DNA of 64,000 nt from Mucilaginibacter jinjuensis. GTDB taxonomy: Bacteria; Bacteroidota; Bacteroidia; Sphingobacteriales; Sphingobacteriaceae. Both the position numbers and the translations under genes were made by a program. The stretch is from NCBI RefSeq assembly GCF_028596025.1, contig NZ_CP117167.1, positions 744,001 to 808,000 of the forward strand, given 5' to 3'. Below, piece after piece: positions 1-10,157 of the stretch (its first letter is position 1; every line of letters starts with the position of its first letter). A model generated the notes under the pieces. That model saw only the letters and a list, made by a program, of their open reading frames with translations. It searched no databases and was not told where the DNA came from.

Positions 1-2
1 AA

Positions 3-1766
3 AATAAACTTCGACTCGGATTCGGCTTCCTTTTCGTCGTAGTGATGTTCTTCGGAGCAGTGTCCATATTCTACATCCATCAGATCTCAGATAGCGCAAA
101 GGTTATCCTTAAAAATAATTATGAGTCGCTAAGCTTTGCCCGCGAAATGCGCACGGTGCTGGATGAAAACAAATTGCCGTTGACCAATGGTGCACAGGCA
201 CAGTTTGGCAAACAATTGCAATTGCAGGAAGCCAATATTACCGAAGTTGGCGAGAAAGAGGCTACTGAAGCTTTAGAGAAAGACTATGATGTGCTGCAAT
301 CTACAACAGCTGCTGCCGCACCACAATACCAGGCGCAATACGATGCCCGCGCCCAGTTGCGCAAGATTGAGCAGGTAAATATGCGTGCTATTGTGCATAA
401 AAACGAACGTGCGCAGGCATCTGTAAAAGAGGCTACTTTATTTCTGGGTTTTGTAGGTTCGTTTACGTTTTTGGTGCTGTTTAGCTTTAGTGTAAACTTT
501 CCGGGATTTATTGCTAACCCACTAAGAGAGTTGATTGATGGTATCCGCGAAATCAGCCACAAGAATTATAACCAGCATTTAAATTTTAATAAGAACGATG
601 AGTTTGCCGAAGTAGCCACAGCTTTCAACGATATGGCCGACCGGCTGAACGAATGGGAGAATACCAACCTGGCCAAGGTTATGTCTGAAAAGCAACGGAT
701 CGAAACCATTATTGAGCAAATGCAGGATGCCATTATCGGTTTAAATGAGAAGCAGGAAATTTTGTTTATCAATACCGTTGCCGAAAATATTCTCAACATT
801 AACGAGCAGAAGATAGTAGGACAACCTGCTGAGAAATTTACGGCGACCAACGATCTCTTTAAATCTATACTGGCCAGCAATGGAGGTATTAAATCATTTA
901 AAATTGCGCTGGCAGGCAAGGAAGCCTATTTTCAATTAGAGAGTAGAGAGATTGTGATCCCGAACCTGAGCCCGCAAACATCGGATGTGCTGAGCGTAGC
1001 CAGCAGGTCGGCCGGTAAGGTTTATATATTGCGTAATATTACCGAGTTTAAGGAGCGCGACGAGGCTAAAACCAATTTCATAGCTACCATATCGCATGAG
1101 TTGAAAACGCCGATCTCATCCATTAAAATGAGCCTTAAGCTATTGAGCGATGAGCGGGTAGGGGTATCAAACCCACAGCAAATAGAACTGCTGGAACATA
1201 TTAAAGACGACAGCGACCGCCTGCTGAAAATCACTAGTGAGTTGTTAGATCTGTCGCAGGTAGAAACCGGTAATATCCAGCTCAATTTCGTGGTATCAGA
1301 CCCGGTTGAAATTGTGGATTATGCCCTTAATTCTGTAAGGTTTAATGCCGAACAAAAGGGTATTAACTTGCAAGTGATCGCCCATCCAAACCTATCGAAA
1401 GTACATGCCGATATGGAAAAGACCGCCTGGGTACTGGTCAACTTTTTGTCGAATGCCTTACGCTACAGTCCCGAAAAATCTAAAGTGGTGATCCAGGTAT
1501 CAGAAAAAAACAAGCAAGTGATCTTCTCGGTAAAAGACTTTGGTAAGGGTATTGATGAGCAATATCAGAAACGCCTCTTTGAACGCTATTTTCAGGTGCC
1601 TACTGATGGTCAAAATAAATCGGGTTCAGGCTTAGGATTGGCGATATCTAAGGATTTTATTGAGGCTCAACAAGGGAAAATTTGGGTTGAAAGTGCGATT
1701 GGGGAGGGGAGTATGTTTTGCTTTTCGTTACCAGCGCATAAAATGGATATGGGACAGAAGGCATAG
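3..1766 (+). CDS. HAMP/PAS sensor histidine kinase (5' end outside window)
   Basis: Membrane sensor kinase of a two-component system. The frame is open from base 3, and the first start-like codon inside the window (GTG at 42) lies within a membrane helix, so the true start is upstream of the window. Order seen: end of a first membrane helix (LFVVVMFFGAVSIF), about 110 residues of mainly helical extracytoplasmic sequence, a second membrane helix (bases about 430-500), a HAMP region starting at NPLRELIDG, a PAS-like segment (about 680-1030), HisKA with ISHELKTP (phospho-acceptor His codon 1095-1097), and a HATPase domain with NFLSNALRYS, DFGKGI and GSGLGLAIS. No response regulator gene is visible, so a partner would have to be upstream of the window. 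In related genomes similar kinases can follow kdp genes, but nothing here shows that. The kinase call is secure; the signal sensed is unknown. Confidence 0.93.
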   Translation, partial: NKLRLGFGFLFVVVMFFGAVSIFYIHQISDSAKVILKNNYESLSFAREMRTVLDENKLPLTNGAQAQFGKQLQLQEANITEVGEKEATEALEKDYDVLQSTTAAAAPQYQAQYDARAQLRKIEQVNMRAIVHKNERAQASVKEATLFLGFVGSFTFLVLFSFSVNFPGFIANPLRELIDGIREISHKNYNQHLNFNKNDEFAEVATAFNDMADRLNEWENTNLAKVMSEKQRIETIIEQMQDAIIGLNEKQEILFINTVAENILNINEQKIVGQPAEKFTATNDLFKSILASNGGIKSFKIALAGKEAYFQLESREIVIPNLSPQTSDVLSVASRSAGKVYILRNITEFKERDEAKTNFIATISHELKTPISSIKMSLKLLSDERVGVSNPQQIELLEHIKDDSDRLLKITSELLDLSQVETGNIQLNFVVSDPVEIVDYALNSVRFNAEQKGINLQVIAHPNLSKVHADMEKTAWVLVNFLSNALRYSPEKSKVVIQVSEKNKQVIFSVKDFGKGIDEQYQKRLFERYFQVPTDGQNKSGSGLGLAISKDFIEAQQGKIWVESAIGEGSMFCFSLPAHKMDMGQKA

Positions 1767-1780
1767 GCCTACACCCGGCA

Positions 1781-2206
1781 CGTCATTGCGAGGTACGAAG
1801 CAATCTCAGACCGATTAGCATTAACGTTGGTTAACGCAGAATCCGTTTTTCATTAGGAAGGGGTGGGGTAGTAAAGTGAATCGTCAGTGGATGTACTTTC
1901 TTTTTTCTCTCAAAAAAGTAACCAAAGAAAACTCGTGGCTGCTCAATTTTCTTTGAAAGTGTGTGCTGTGGCTAATATTGTGCTGTCCGAAAATTAAGAT
2001 GCCACAATTGTTAGGTTATTTATGGCTTGTGAGAGCTGTTTTTATTGATATTAGAATATTAAATTTGTCATTGCGAGCGATAGCGTGGACAACCGACCGA
2101 AGGGAGCTCATTAATCCCAATAAAAACAAACACGTCATTAATAATCTCGTAGCCACTGCTTATCCGATCTGTATAGCTACGAGATTGCTTCGTTCCTCGC
2201 AATGAC
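1781..2206. repeat. REP-like repeats, GTCATTGCGAGG family (three copies)
   Basis: The 469-base gap between the two kinase genes holds no convincing gene. It carries GTCATTGCGAGGTACGAAGC at about 1782, a variant GTCATTGCGAGCGATAGCG at 2067, and the inverted form GAGATTGCTTCGTTCCTCGC ending at 2206. The outer copies are reverse complements, so the gap can form a large hairpin. The same unit forms a compact pair at 17071-17152. Extragenic palindromes of this kind are usually non-autonomous REP-type elements. No transposase for them is in the window. Confidence 0.8.
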
Positions 2207-2235
2207 AATTTAAGATGGCTGTCTCTTCTCGTCCT

Positions 2236-4459
2236 TTATCCATTAAAAAATTCTACATAAAAAGTAGAGCCTTTATTTAATTTGCTATCCACCCAGATTT
2301 TACCTTTGTGCTTGTCTATGATACGCTTTACAATAGAGAGGCCAACACCCGATCCTTCAATATCGCGGGCATTATCCATCCGGTTAAAAAGTTCGAAAAC
2401 TTTTGGTAGGTATTGAATATCTATGCCGATACCGTTATCACTGATCTTGTAAACTACACTGGTTTCTGTTGCCTCGCCTTGTATGCTTATTTCAGGATGG
2501 CCTGAAGGGATAGAATATTTAATGGCATTACTGATTAAGTTGGCAAACACCTGGTTTATCATTACCGGGTCGCCATAAATGTCGGGGGTATCACCAATGG
2601 TTATTTTTACATCGGGCGAATTGTAAGCTATTAATAAATCACGGATCAGATCATCGATAATGGGGCGCATCTCAATTTTGCTAACCTGAATTTCAGACCG
2701 GCCAAGGCGCGAGTAACCCAATACCTCATTAATCATCACATTCATTTTATCGGCACCCACAATAATGCGGTCCATAATTTGCTGGGCTTTGGGTTCCAGG
2801 TTACCATTACGGCTCAATATCTGCGAGTAGCTTTTAATGGTTGAGAGCGGGTTCTTTAAATCGTGCGAAATGGTAAAGCTAAAAGTGTCCAGTTCTTCGT
2901 AAGCCAGTTTCAGCTTTTCATTAAGCTGGCGGATAGCACCTGCCTTTTGATTAATGGCATAGGTGATTTCCTCGCGTAAGCGCGCGGCCGACTTAATTTC
3001 CTCGTTGCTCCAGTTTACAGATGTGCCCGATACGGTTTCAATCCATTCTTCAAAAGAATTTCTGGGCGAAATCATCATCATCCCGTTTGTGTTTAACTCA
3101 ACCGGTTTTTCGGGGTTACCTGCCCATTTAATGGTTTGTATGCGCTCTGGTTTAAACCATAACACATACTCATTCATTTCGCGCGATAGCACAGAGATCA
3201 TTAATCCACTGGCTACATCCTGATACTCTGCCGATTCGGGGTAAACGCTCGAAAGGTGATTAGTATAATGAAATGTTGCGCCCAGGGTACTATTTATCCA
3301 TACTATAAGTTTCTCCAGTTGTTCATCATTAGGTGTGCTGCCTAATTTAATAATGTTGTTTTCGTAAACCAATACCGCACCTTCGGCATCAACAGCGTTT
3401 AGTATGGTTACATCCTGTTTAGTTAAAGCATCCTCAATGCTAAAGGTTTTGAGCAGGTATTTGGATAGCTGATCAACAGCAGATTTAAATGTCTGTGTTT
3501 GTTGATGGTTTTCCTCGTCCTGCCGAAATTCTAATGCCGATGACAGGATCTGGCCGATAAGTTTGGATGACTCACGCGCTTTAAAATCTATGAACCTTGG
3601 CGAATAATTATGGCAGGCAATTAAGCCCCATAATTCTTTTTTATAAATAAGTGAGATGCTGAAACTCGAGCTAACCCCCATATTCTTGAGGTACTGAATA
3701 TGGATAGGCGACACGGCGCGCAACTGCGAAGGGGTAAGATCTAAAGGTTGCTCATTATCTGCGGCTGTTAATATTTTTGCTGGTATTGAATGCACATCAG
3801 CAATTAAGCGGGTAAAGTTGTGCTTGTATAGTTCGCGGGCTTGCTTCGGGATATCAGATGCCGGGTAATGCAGGCCCAGCCACGACCCAAGGTTGTCATT
3901 CTTTGCTTCTGCAACTACTTCGCCATGGCCGTCTTCGGCAAAGCGGTAAATCATTACGCGGTCGTAATTGATGATCTGTTTAACCTGACGCGCCGAATTG
4001 TCGAGCAAACGCTGCAGGTTTTTTATCGGCCAGCATTTCGGATACCGACTTGCCTATTATTTTTTGAAGATCGATGGTTAGGTCTGATGCTGCAGGTTCA
4101 AACTCTAAAAGGTAATAGTTATCTGTAGGAGAGATGATCAGGTAAAAAGGCTTGCCCTGTATATCAGTTGCAAAGGGGTTGGTTTGCTCGAAACTACGGT
4201 TGTTTTTACCGAAAGTGATTAATTGTACAATAAAATCTTTAGGCTCATTACGGCCTATTAGCGAATGGATATCATTGACATGTTTACCAATCAGGTTTTC
4301 GTCTATACTTTCAATAAACAAAGGTATATTGTCGCTGTGGTAACGGATAATACAGTCCTGATCTACTACAATTAAAAAACCGTGTGACTGTATCTGGCCA
4401 GGTATATGGATAGGTTCTTTATCGCAATTACTGAGATCAACCGGAATATGAGCAGGCAT
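2236..4459 (-). pseudogene. Bacteriophytochrome histidine kinase, interrupted by a one-base frameshift
   Basis: Red/far-red light-sensing kinase. The N-terminal part (ATG at 4459) has the biliverdin-site signature NCDKEPIHIPGQIQSHG with Cys12, followed by a PAS domain. The frame then breaks in a run of six A (minus strand; T6 at 4019-4024), and the protein continues in another frame through GAF (PASDIPKQAREL, SPIHIQYLKNMGV), PHY, HisKA (FTISHDLKNP) and HATPase (NLISNAIKYS, DNGIGI, GSGVGLSIV). The span of 2224 bases is 741 codons plus one base, so removing a single A restores a protein of normal phytochrome length (740 aa). Both halves are otherwise intact, which suggests a recent mutation, a sequencing error or transcript slippage rather than an old pseudogene. 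The downstream half alone has only a TTG at 4008 as start. No heme oxygenase or response regulator is adjacent. Confidence 0.88.
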
Positions 4460-4601
4460 CGTATAAATTAAGTATTTAAACAAATATGATAAATTACTTC
4501 GGGTTTTAGTCAATTCTATCACCTGGCCAGAATGTAATATCAAAGCTAACAGGAATATTGTGGTGCTTGTTTGCGGTGTAATGTACGAAGGAATACAGAA
4601 T

Positions 4602-4635
4602 AAAAAAAGCATTCCGGCTCTCACCCCGGAATGCT
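4602..4635 (-). terminator. Rho-independent terminator, minus strand
   Basis: On the minus strand a 10-bp stem AGCATTCCGG/CCGGAATGCT with an 8-base loop is followed by seven T. It lies between the two small lipoprotein genes and the phytochrome gene, all transcribed leftward, so it would separate the two transcription units. Confidence 0.75.
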
Positions 4636-4804
4636 GTAAAGCAGCTCTACAACTACTTTAATCAACTAAATCCCGAACCTCATGTTTAAAGGTTCTGCTT
4701 ACTAACTAAAAATCGGCATTATTATTTTGTGAGTTGATATAGTTGCGTTAAATAACTAACCGTATCGGCTATTATTGACAGTATTGTTACAATTAATGTA
4801 AAGC

Positions 4805-4829
4805 AAAAGGAGCCGTCCAGGCCCCTTTT
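4805..4829 (-). terminator. Terminator-like hairpin after the small lipoprotein gene
   Basis: The stem AAAAGG-GCC pairs with GGC-CCTTTT with one mismatch, and the hairpin starts three bases after the lipoprotein stop codon. The T tract is short, so it may act together with the stronger hairpin at 4602-4635. Confidence 0.5.
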
Positions 4830-4831
4830 AA

Positions 4832-4990
4832 TTAATGATATCTATCGTCGTAATGTCCGTCATGGTGGTCATCATGATGATCGTCGTGTGGATAATGATG
4901 ATCACGGCCGTGATCGCGGTTTACAACGCAGCTGCTCAATGAGGCGCTCATTGCAAATAATAGGGCTAAACCAAAAAGTATCTTTTTCAT
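4832..4990 (-). CDS. Small His/Asp-rich lipoprotein (52 aa)
   Basis: A 52-residue predicted lipoprotein starting MKKILFGLALLFAMSASLSSC: lysines, a hydrophobic stretch, then the lipobox LSSC with Cys21 as lipidated residue. The mature part is only about 31 residues and almost entirely His, Asp, Arg and Tyr (HHYPHDDHHDDHHDGHYDD). It would sit at the outer or inner membrane with a dense cluster of possible metal ligands. The ATG at 4990 is preferred over upstream codons because it begins the signal peptide. It is paralogous to the next gene (shared CxVNRD after the lipobox, and the same ACTACCATG start context). Function unknown; metal binding is inferred from composition only. Confidence 0.72.
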   Translation of the reverse strand: MKKILFGLALLFAMSASLSSCVVNRDHGRDHHYPHDDHHDDHHDGHYDDRYH

Positions 4991-5045
4991 GGTAGTTGTA
5001 TTGTTAAAATTATAAAACACAAATACAAAAACGATGCCCTTTTTA

Positions 5046-5234
5046 TTAATGTGTGCTTTTATCGTCTTTCTTTTTACCGTCGTCCTTGGTTTTGCCATCG
5101 TCCTTATGCTCGTCATGAGGGAAGCTCTTGCCCCTGTCGCTGCTGCGGCCATAAGGGTCGCGGTTTACAAAACAACCGCTTAACGATACCGTAAAGGCAA
5201 AAAGAATAGCTATAGTAACAAATTTATTTTTCAT
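5046..5234 (-). CDS. Small Lys/Asp-rich lipoprotein (62 aa), paralogue of the preceding gene
   Basis: A 62-residue predicted lipoprotein: signal peptide MKNKFVTIAILFAFTVSLSG, lipidated Cys21, then FVNRDPYGRSSDRG and a Lys/Asp tail with repeats of KDDGK. The start ATG at 5234 begins the signal peptide and has the same upstream bases as its neighbour at 4990. The two genes are 55 bases apart on the same strand and align through the lipobox and CxVNRD, so they look like a tandem duplication whose tails diverged from His/Asp-rich here to Lys/Asp-rich. Function unknown. Confidence 0.7.
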   Translation of the reverse strand: MKNKFVTIAILFAFTVSLSGCFVNRDPYGRSSDRGKSFPHDEHKDDGKTKDDGKKKDDKSTH

Positions 5235-5407
5235 GGTAGTTTGTATGCTAAGGTACAAAAATGAAGGTTTAAAATCGTTCGCCGGTAACACTTTAGTTAC
5301 CGTGTTAAAAAAAAGTTTTGGGGTGACTAATAGGTAATTGTATCCTTTTAAAGAATCATTATAATTGCTTTTAGTTATAAAATGTTAAATCGTTAGGCGG
5401 TGTGATA

Positions 5408-8170
5408 ATGTTTAGGCATTTTTACCCGTTATATATGGCGTATCAAAATTTTACTCTGTTGAAAAAATATTTCTACCTGCTGCTGTTTTTTGTACTTACA
5501 CACCTGTCGGTTTTTGCACAACATGATAGTATTCCGTTGAATACCATTATTGAAAGGGCGGCCAAAGTTAATAATGAGCACCCCGTTGAGAAGGTTTACC
5601 TGCATTTAGATAAACCATACTATGCTGTGGGCGATACGATTTTGTTTAAGGCTTATTTAACGATGGATTTTCATTCACCATCAGAAATAAGTAAGGTGCT
5701 TAATGTTGAGCTGGTCAACTCGCGTGACTCTGTGGTTGAAGAGTTAAAACTGCCTGTTGCCAATGGCACTGCCTTCGGTAACATTATATTATCGGGGGTT
5801 AATTACAAGCAAGGCAATTATCGTTTGCGTGCCTACACCCAGTGGATGCTCAACTTCAATACATCGTACATGTTTGATAAGGTTATCACCGTGGGTAGCG
5901 CACTTAATAAGGATGTAAATGCCGATGTATCTTTTTCTGGAAACCTAAGCGATAAAAACTCGAAGTTAGGGGCACGTGTACTTTATCGCGGTACCGACGG
6001 TGCTATACTACCCAACAAAAAGGTAGACTGGCGGATAGAAAAGAACGGCGATATTATAGTAAAAGGTCGTGGTACAACCGATGCTAAGGGATACCTTAAC
6101 CTGGCTATTATAACCAACAAACGCGAAGATATAAGCGGCGGCTTACTGATTACCAGTATCGAGACTGAAAAAACAAAAACGGCCGGAAGCGTATTCCCGC
6201 TGAAAAATGCATTTAACGCCTCGGACGTTCAGTTTTTCCCCGAGGGTGGATCTTTACTGGCCGATATGCAATCGCAAATTGCATTTAAAGCCATACAAGG
6301 TAACGGGCTTGGTATTGATGTTAAAGGTACCGTTGTTGACGGGCAGGGAAAAGAGATCGTGAATTTCAGTTCGCAGCATTTAGGTATGGGTAAATTTAGC
6401 TTTACCCCGCAAAACAATACGGCCTATACAGCCAAAGTAGAGTTTGCTGATGGCAGCAAAGGAACCTATAACTTGCCCCGCGTATCGGCAGAGGGTATAA
6501 GCCTGGCCGTAAATAATGCCAACCCGCATACGCTTATTTTGCAGATTGCGTCGAGCCAGGCATTCTTCCAAAAAAACAAGAACAAGGTGTTTTATATAGT
6601 AGCCAAAAATGGTGGCTTTGTAACCTTTGCGGCGCAATCTGCCCTTACAGAACAAACAACTACGGCCGCTATACCTAAAAGTAAATTTAAATCGGGCGTG
6701 TTAGAGGTAACCCTGCTATCCTCATCGGGCGAACCGTTAAGCGAGCGCCTGGTATTTATTAACCGCGATGATAACCTGAACATTGCTTTAACACCCGATA
6801 AGCCATCATATTTAACCCGCCAGAAAGTAACCTTAAATGTAGGTGCTAAACTAGCTGATAAACCGGCCGAGGGCAGTTTCTCTGTTGCGGTTGTTGATGA
6901 AACTAAAGTCCCTTTCTCTGAAGATGCGGCTACTACTATTTTAAGTAATATGTTGCTTACCAGTGATGTGAGCGGCTACGTTGAACAGCCTAACTATTAT
7001 TTTATTAAACCCGATATTAAAAAGGTTGATGACCTCGACGTTTTAATGATGAGCCAGGGTTTCCGGCAGTTTGATTTTACCGATATTTTGAGCGGCAAAA
7101 TCAAACCTGTCAGGTTCGGTGCCGAGCAGGGCATTGTGCTGTCGGGCACGCTGCGTAAGTTTAATGGTATGCCTGTATTTAAGGGCGCAGTGCGGTTGAT
7201 TATCCCCGACAAAAATTATTCGGCAGAAACCACTACCAATGCCGATGGCGAGTTTGCGTTTCAGAATGTGGTATTCGCAGATTCATCGCAGGTTACCATC
7301 AGTGCACGTAATAACTTGGATTCTAAGAACATGAAGATTACCATGAATACGGGTTTTTACCCTACCATTGGTAAGTCTGAGAATTATGCCGACGAGATCA
7401 TTAATATAGACAGTACCTTAAATACTTATGTTAAAAACAGCGGGAAACAGTACCAGTTTAACCAGGTGCTGAAAGAAGTTGTGATTAAGGCTTCGACAGT
7501 AAAAAAGGTTACCCACCAGGATTATTCGGGACTTTCGGGCTTAAGTGCATTTGCAGACCACGAAGTGAACCCCGAACAGCTAACAGGATGTAATAACTTT
7601 TTAATGTGTTTAACAACTGCGCTTGTAGGTATCACTTATCGCGATAACAACTTCTATATAACGCGCGATTATAACCAGGGCAATAAAAACCCGGTGCAGT
7701 TTTATGTTAAGGGTATGCCGGTTGATGTGAGCTACTTAAACAGCATTAACCCTAAAGAGGTTGATGGGATTGAGATATTCAACAGCGATGGTTTTTCGGG
7801 CATCAACAAAATGAACAATACCAATGGTGTTGTATCCATTAACATGAAAGAGGCACCTAAAGGCCAAAAGATTAGTGCTGACGAACTTAAAAAATTATTC
7901 CCCGATCAAAACGTAATTAACTTTACGCCTAAAGGTTATGCCAAAGTACGCCAGTTCTATTTGCCAAAGTATGATGTAAGCCAGCAACAAAAAGCCAGCG
8001 ACTTACGCACCACCATTTACTGGAACCCGAATGTGTTTACCGATAAAGCCGGTAATGCCGTACTTAACTTTTACAATGCCGATGGCCGCGGTACCTACAA
8101 AGCCATTATTGAGGGTTTTGATAAAGACGGAAATATAGGCCGTACCGTTGTACGGTATACGGTTAAATAA
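5408..8170 (+). CDS. Large secreted MG2/carboxypeptidase-regulatory-like protein with Plug-like C-terminal part
   Basis: A protein of about 920 aa with an N-terminal signal peptide ending LSVFAQ. The next section, VEKVYLHLDKPYYAVGDTI, is the pattern of macroglobulin MG2-type domains, followed by several beta-rich repeats. Around bases 7130-7330 a carboxypeptidase-regulatory-like beta domain appears (GTLRKFNGMPVFKGAVRL). After 7680 a TonB-dependent-receptor Plug-like section has PVQFYVKGMPVDVSYLNSI and VDGIEIFNSDGFSG, but no beta barrel follows, so it is not a complete receptor. The ATG at 5408 has AGGCGG upstream; GTG 5402 or ATG 5435 are alternatives. Such proteins are common in Bacteroidota and probably act at the outer membrane; substrate unknown. 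Confidence 0.75.
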   Translation: MFRHFYPLYMAYQNFTLLKKYFYLLLFFVLTHLSVFAQHDSIPLNTIIERAAKVNNEHPVEKVYLHLDKPYYAVGDTILFKAYLTMDFHSPSEISKVLNVELVNSRDSVVEELKLPVANGTAFGNIILSGVNYKQGNYRLRAYTQWMLNFNTSYMFDKVITVGSALNKDVNADVSFSGNLSDKNSKLGARVLYRGTDGAILPNKKVDWRIEKNGDIIVKGRGTTDAKGYLNLAIITNKREDISGGLLITSIETEKTKTAGSVFPLKNAFNASDVQFFPEGGSLLADMQSQIAFKAIQGNGLGIDVKGTVVDGQGKEIVNFSSQHLGMGKFSFTPQNNTAYTAKVEFADGSKGTYNLPRVSAEGISLAVNNANPHTLILQIASSQAFFQKNKNKVFYIVAKNGGFVTFAAQSALTEQTTTAAIPKSKFKSGVLEVTLLSSSGEPLSERLVFINRDDNLNIALTPDKPSYLTRQKVTLNVGAKLADKPAEGSFSVAVVDETKVPFSEDAATTILSNMLLTSDVSGYVEQPNYYFIKPDIKKVDDLDVLMMSQGFRQFDFTDILSGKIKPVRFGAEQGIVLSGTLRKFNGMPVFKGAVRLIIPDKNYSAETTTNADGEFAFQNVVFADSSQVTISARNNLDSKNMKITMNTGFYPTIGKSENYADEIINIDSTLNTYVKNSGKQYQFNQVLKEVVIKASTVKKVTHQDYSGLSGLSAFADHEVNPEQLTGCNNFLMCLTTALVGITYRDNNFYITRDYNQGNKNPVQFYVKGMPVDVSYLNSINPKEVDGIEIFNSDGFSGINKMNNTNGVVSINMKEAPKGQKISADELKKLFPDQNVINFTPKGYAKVRQFYLPKYDVSQQQKASDLRTTIYWNPNVFTDKAGNAVLNFYNADGRGTYKAIIEGFDKDGNIGRTVVRYTVK

Positions 8171-8187
8171 AGAGCCTATTCTATGAT

Positions 8188-8216
8188 AAAGAGGGGAGCT
8201 ATGGCTTCCCTTTTTT
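8188..8216 (+). terminator. Rho-independent terminator
   Basis: The stem AAAGAGGGGAGC / GCTTCCCTTTTT with loop TATG is followed by a T run, 17 bases after the stop codon of the large secreted protein. Confidence 0.8.
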
Positions 8217-8550
8217 GTTTACCACAAACTGCACGGGCATTAACAAATTGCCGAATTAGCTAATTAGAGTGGAATGTTCCACATGTTCCATGTTACAGAC
8301 TTAAAAGTAAGTATAGTACTAGTTGGTATATTTATAATTATTTTATAATCAATTATTTAAAGTCAAATTTTGGTTGTTTTTGATTGACACCCCTGTTCCA
8401 TTTTTATAACTTATAAGTTGGTTTTTACTGAAAAAAACTTGTCAGCAAATATTTATAATTCTGATAAACTATAATCAAAATGCCCATACTTGAGTATATT
8501 AGGCAAATTTGCGATTCGAAACACCTTAACCCTATTTTTGTTAAAAGCTT
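8217..8550. other. AT-rich intergenic region without a recognisable gene
   Basis: About 330 bases, strongly AT-rich after 8310. There is a short direct repeat of GTTCCA (GAATGTTCCACATGTTCCATG near 8272-8292) and no open frame with coding character. The sequence ATTAGGCAAATTTGCG near 8500 partly resembles a Bacteroidota -7 element for the gene at 8551. No structured RNA was recognised. Confidence 0.5.
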
Positions 8551-9090
8551 ATGGTTACAAAATTACTTAAGTCAGTTCTTTTTATTTTTTTGTTGATGGG
8601 CACACAGGCGTTGTGGGCGCAGAAAGCGGATAGTGTTGCTGCTAAGCACTTAGATAGTTTGGCTGTGAGACATTCGACCGTTAGATCATTAACCGACGAA
8701 CAATACAACGCAATTTTAAACGGCGATGATGTAAATAATGTAGCCCACATTGCCGTTATGTACCGTTATCCATATCCGGATCAGGTTTTGAAATACAGAA
8801 CGCATTTGAAATTATCGGCACAGCAAATAACTAAATTGAATGAAATTAATGCTACGCTGAAAATGAAGAAAACCGAAGTTGGCCTTTCTGTAGTGCAGAA
8901 TGAACGGGTGATTGATAGCCTGTTTCGTACCCATAGGGCCAACGAGAGCGTTATTGTGTTTTATACCAACAGGTACGGCGCTTACCAGGGCGAGTATCGC
9001 GGTGCTTTATTAATAGCTTGTTACAACACCCGCAAGGTGCTTAACCCGGTACAACTAAATCAGTTTAATGAGTTGCTAAATCATAATTAA
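8551..9090 (+). CDS. Secreted protein with Spy/LTxxQ-like helical features
   Basis: 179 aa, signal peptide ending QALWAQ. The mature part contains SLTDEQYNAI and KLSAQQITKLNEINATLK, which resemble the LTxxQ-type helical motifs of Spy/CpxP periplasmic proteins, and it ends with LNPVQLNQFNELL, again of that type. Not recognised as a specific family. It is probably periplasmic and alpha-helical. It stands alone on the plus strand before accA with 46 bases between them, and a shared transcript is possible. Confidence 0.65.
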   Translation: MVTKLLKSVLFIFLLMGTQALWAQKADSVAAKHLDSLAVRHSTVRSLTDEQYNAILNGDDVNNVAHIAVMYRYPYPDQVLKYRTHLKLSAQQITKLNEINATLKMKKTEVGLSVVQNERVIDSLFRTHRANESVIVFYTNRYGAYQGEYRGALLIACYNTRKVLNPVQLNQFNELLNHN

Positions 9091-9136
9091 GATTACAATA
9101 TGATTTACGTAAATTAGCCACCCCATTTAATAGTGT

Positions 9137-10111
9137 ATGAAGATTACGTTTGATTTTGAAAAACCGCTTTCGGACCTGCAAGGGCAGATTGAAAAAGTAA
9201 AGCAGGTTGAAGATAAAACCCAGGTGGATATGTCGGCTACGCTGACTGAGCTGGAAGAGAAATTTGAGACTACTAAAAAACAAATATATAGCAACCTTAA
9301 CGGCTGGCAGCGTGTACAAATCTCACGTCACCCCGAGCGCCCGTATACCTTACAGTACCTGGAGCTGATGTGCGATGATTTTATCGAATTGCATGGCGAC
9401 CGTACCATAGGCGATGATAAAGCCATTATTGGTGGCTGGGGTTCTATCGGCGGTCATACCGCTATGTTTATTGGCCACCAGAAAGGCCGTAACACCAAAG
9501 AGCGCCAGTACCGTAACTTCGGTATGGCTAACCCCGAAGGTTACCGTAAAGCTTTAAGGCTGATGAAAATGGCCGAGAAGTTTAACAAGCCGGTTATTAC
9601 GTTGATCGATACCCCGGGAGCTTTCCCAGGCCTTGAGGCTGAGGAACGCGGCCAAGGTGAGGCTATTGCCCGCAACTTGTTAGAGATGTCGATACTGCGT
9701 GTACCTGTTATCTGCGTTGTAATTGGCGAAGGTGCATCGGGCGGTGCATTGGGTATTGGTATTGGCGATAAGGTGATGATGCTCGAGAACTCATGGTATT
9801 CGGTAATTTCGCCAGAAAACTGCTCAACCATCCTTTGGAAAACATGGGATTACAAAGAGCGTGCTGCCGAAGCCCTGAAACTGGCATCACCAGAAATGTT
9901 GAAGAACAAATTGATTGATGGTATTATTAAAGAACCACTTGGCGGCGCACACCAGGACCCGATTGCCATGGCATCGACCCTGAAAAAGCAATTGCTAAAA
10001 GACATGAAAGCCCTGCAGGAAAGAAACATCGATGAGCTGGTAACAGAGCGTATCGATAAATTCTGCTCAATGGGGGTAGTGATTGAAGGCGAAGCAACGC
10101 CAGAGGCGTAA
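9137..10111 (+). CDS. accA: Acetyl-CoA carboxylase carboxyltransferase subunit alpha
   Basis: 324 aa, the usual length for AccA. Transfers the carboxyl group from carboxybiotin-BCCP to acetyl-CoA, giving malonyl-CoA for fatty acid synthesis; works as an A2D2 tetramer in the cytoplasm. Visible marks: N-terminal coiled helices ([16 protein letters not shown]), [34 protein letters not shown] and [15 protein letters not shown], the oxyanion-hole glycines of the crotonase fold. The partner accD is not in the window. A perfect 15-bp hairpin follows at 10158. Confidence 0.97.
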   Translation: MKITFDFEKPLSDLQGQIEKVKQVEDKTQVDMSATLTELEEKFETTKKQIYSNLNGWQRVQISRHPERPYTLQYLELMCDDFIELHGDRTIGDDKAIIGGWGSIGGHTAMFIGHQKGRNTKERQYRNFGMANPEGYRKALRLMKMAEKFNKPVITLIDTPGAFPGLEAEERGQGEAIARNLLEMSILRVPVICVVIGEGASGGALGIGIGDKVMMLENSWYSVISPENCSTILWKTWDYKERAAEALKLASPEMLKNKLIDGIIKEPLGGAHQDPIAMASTLKKQLLKDMKALQERNIDELVTERIDKFCSMGVVIEGEATPEA

Positions 10112-10157
10112 GGAAGTCCGAAAGACCGTGAGTCGGTAAGTCCGAAAGAAATAAAGG

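Noticed and set aside
1963..2205. Open frame of 80 codons across the REP-like gap
   Set aside because: It runs through GTCATTGCGAGG repeats and lacks a coding pattern; it is a by-product of the repeat sequence.
4012..4030. Programmed -1 ribosomal frameshift at A-AAA-AAC in the phytochrome gene
   Set aside because: The heptamer is present, but the upstream frame would have to shift +1 (or -2) to reach the downstream frame. The zero-frame phasing of the heptamer belongs to the downstream frame, so the classical -1 model does not apply.
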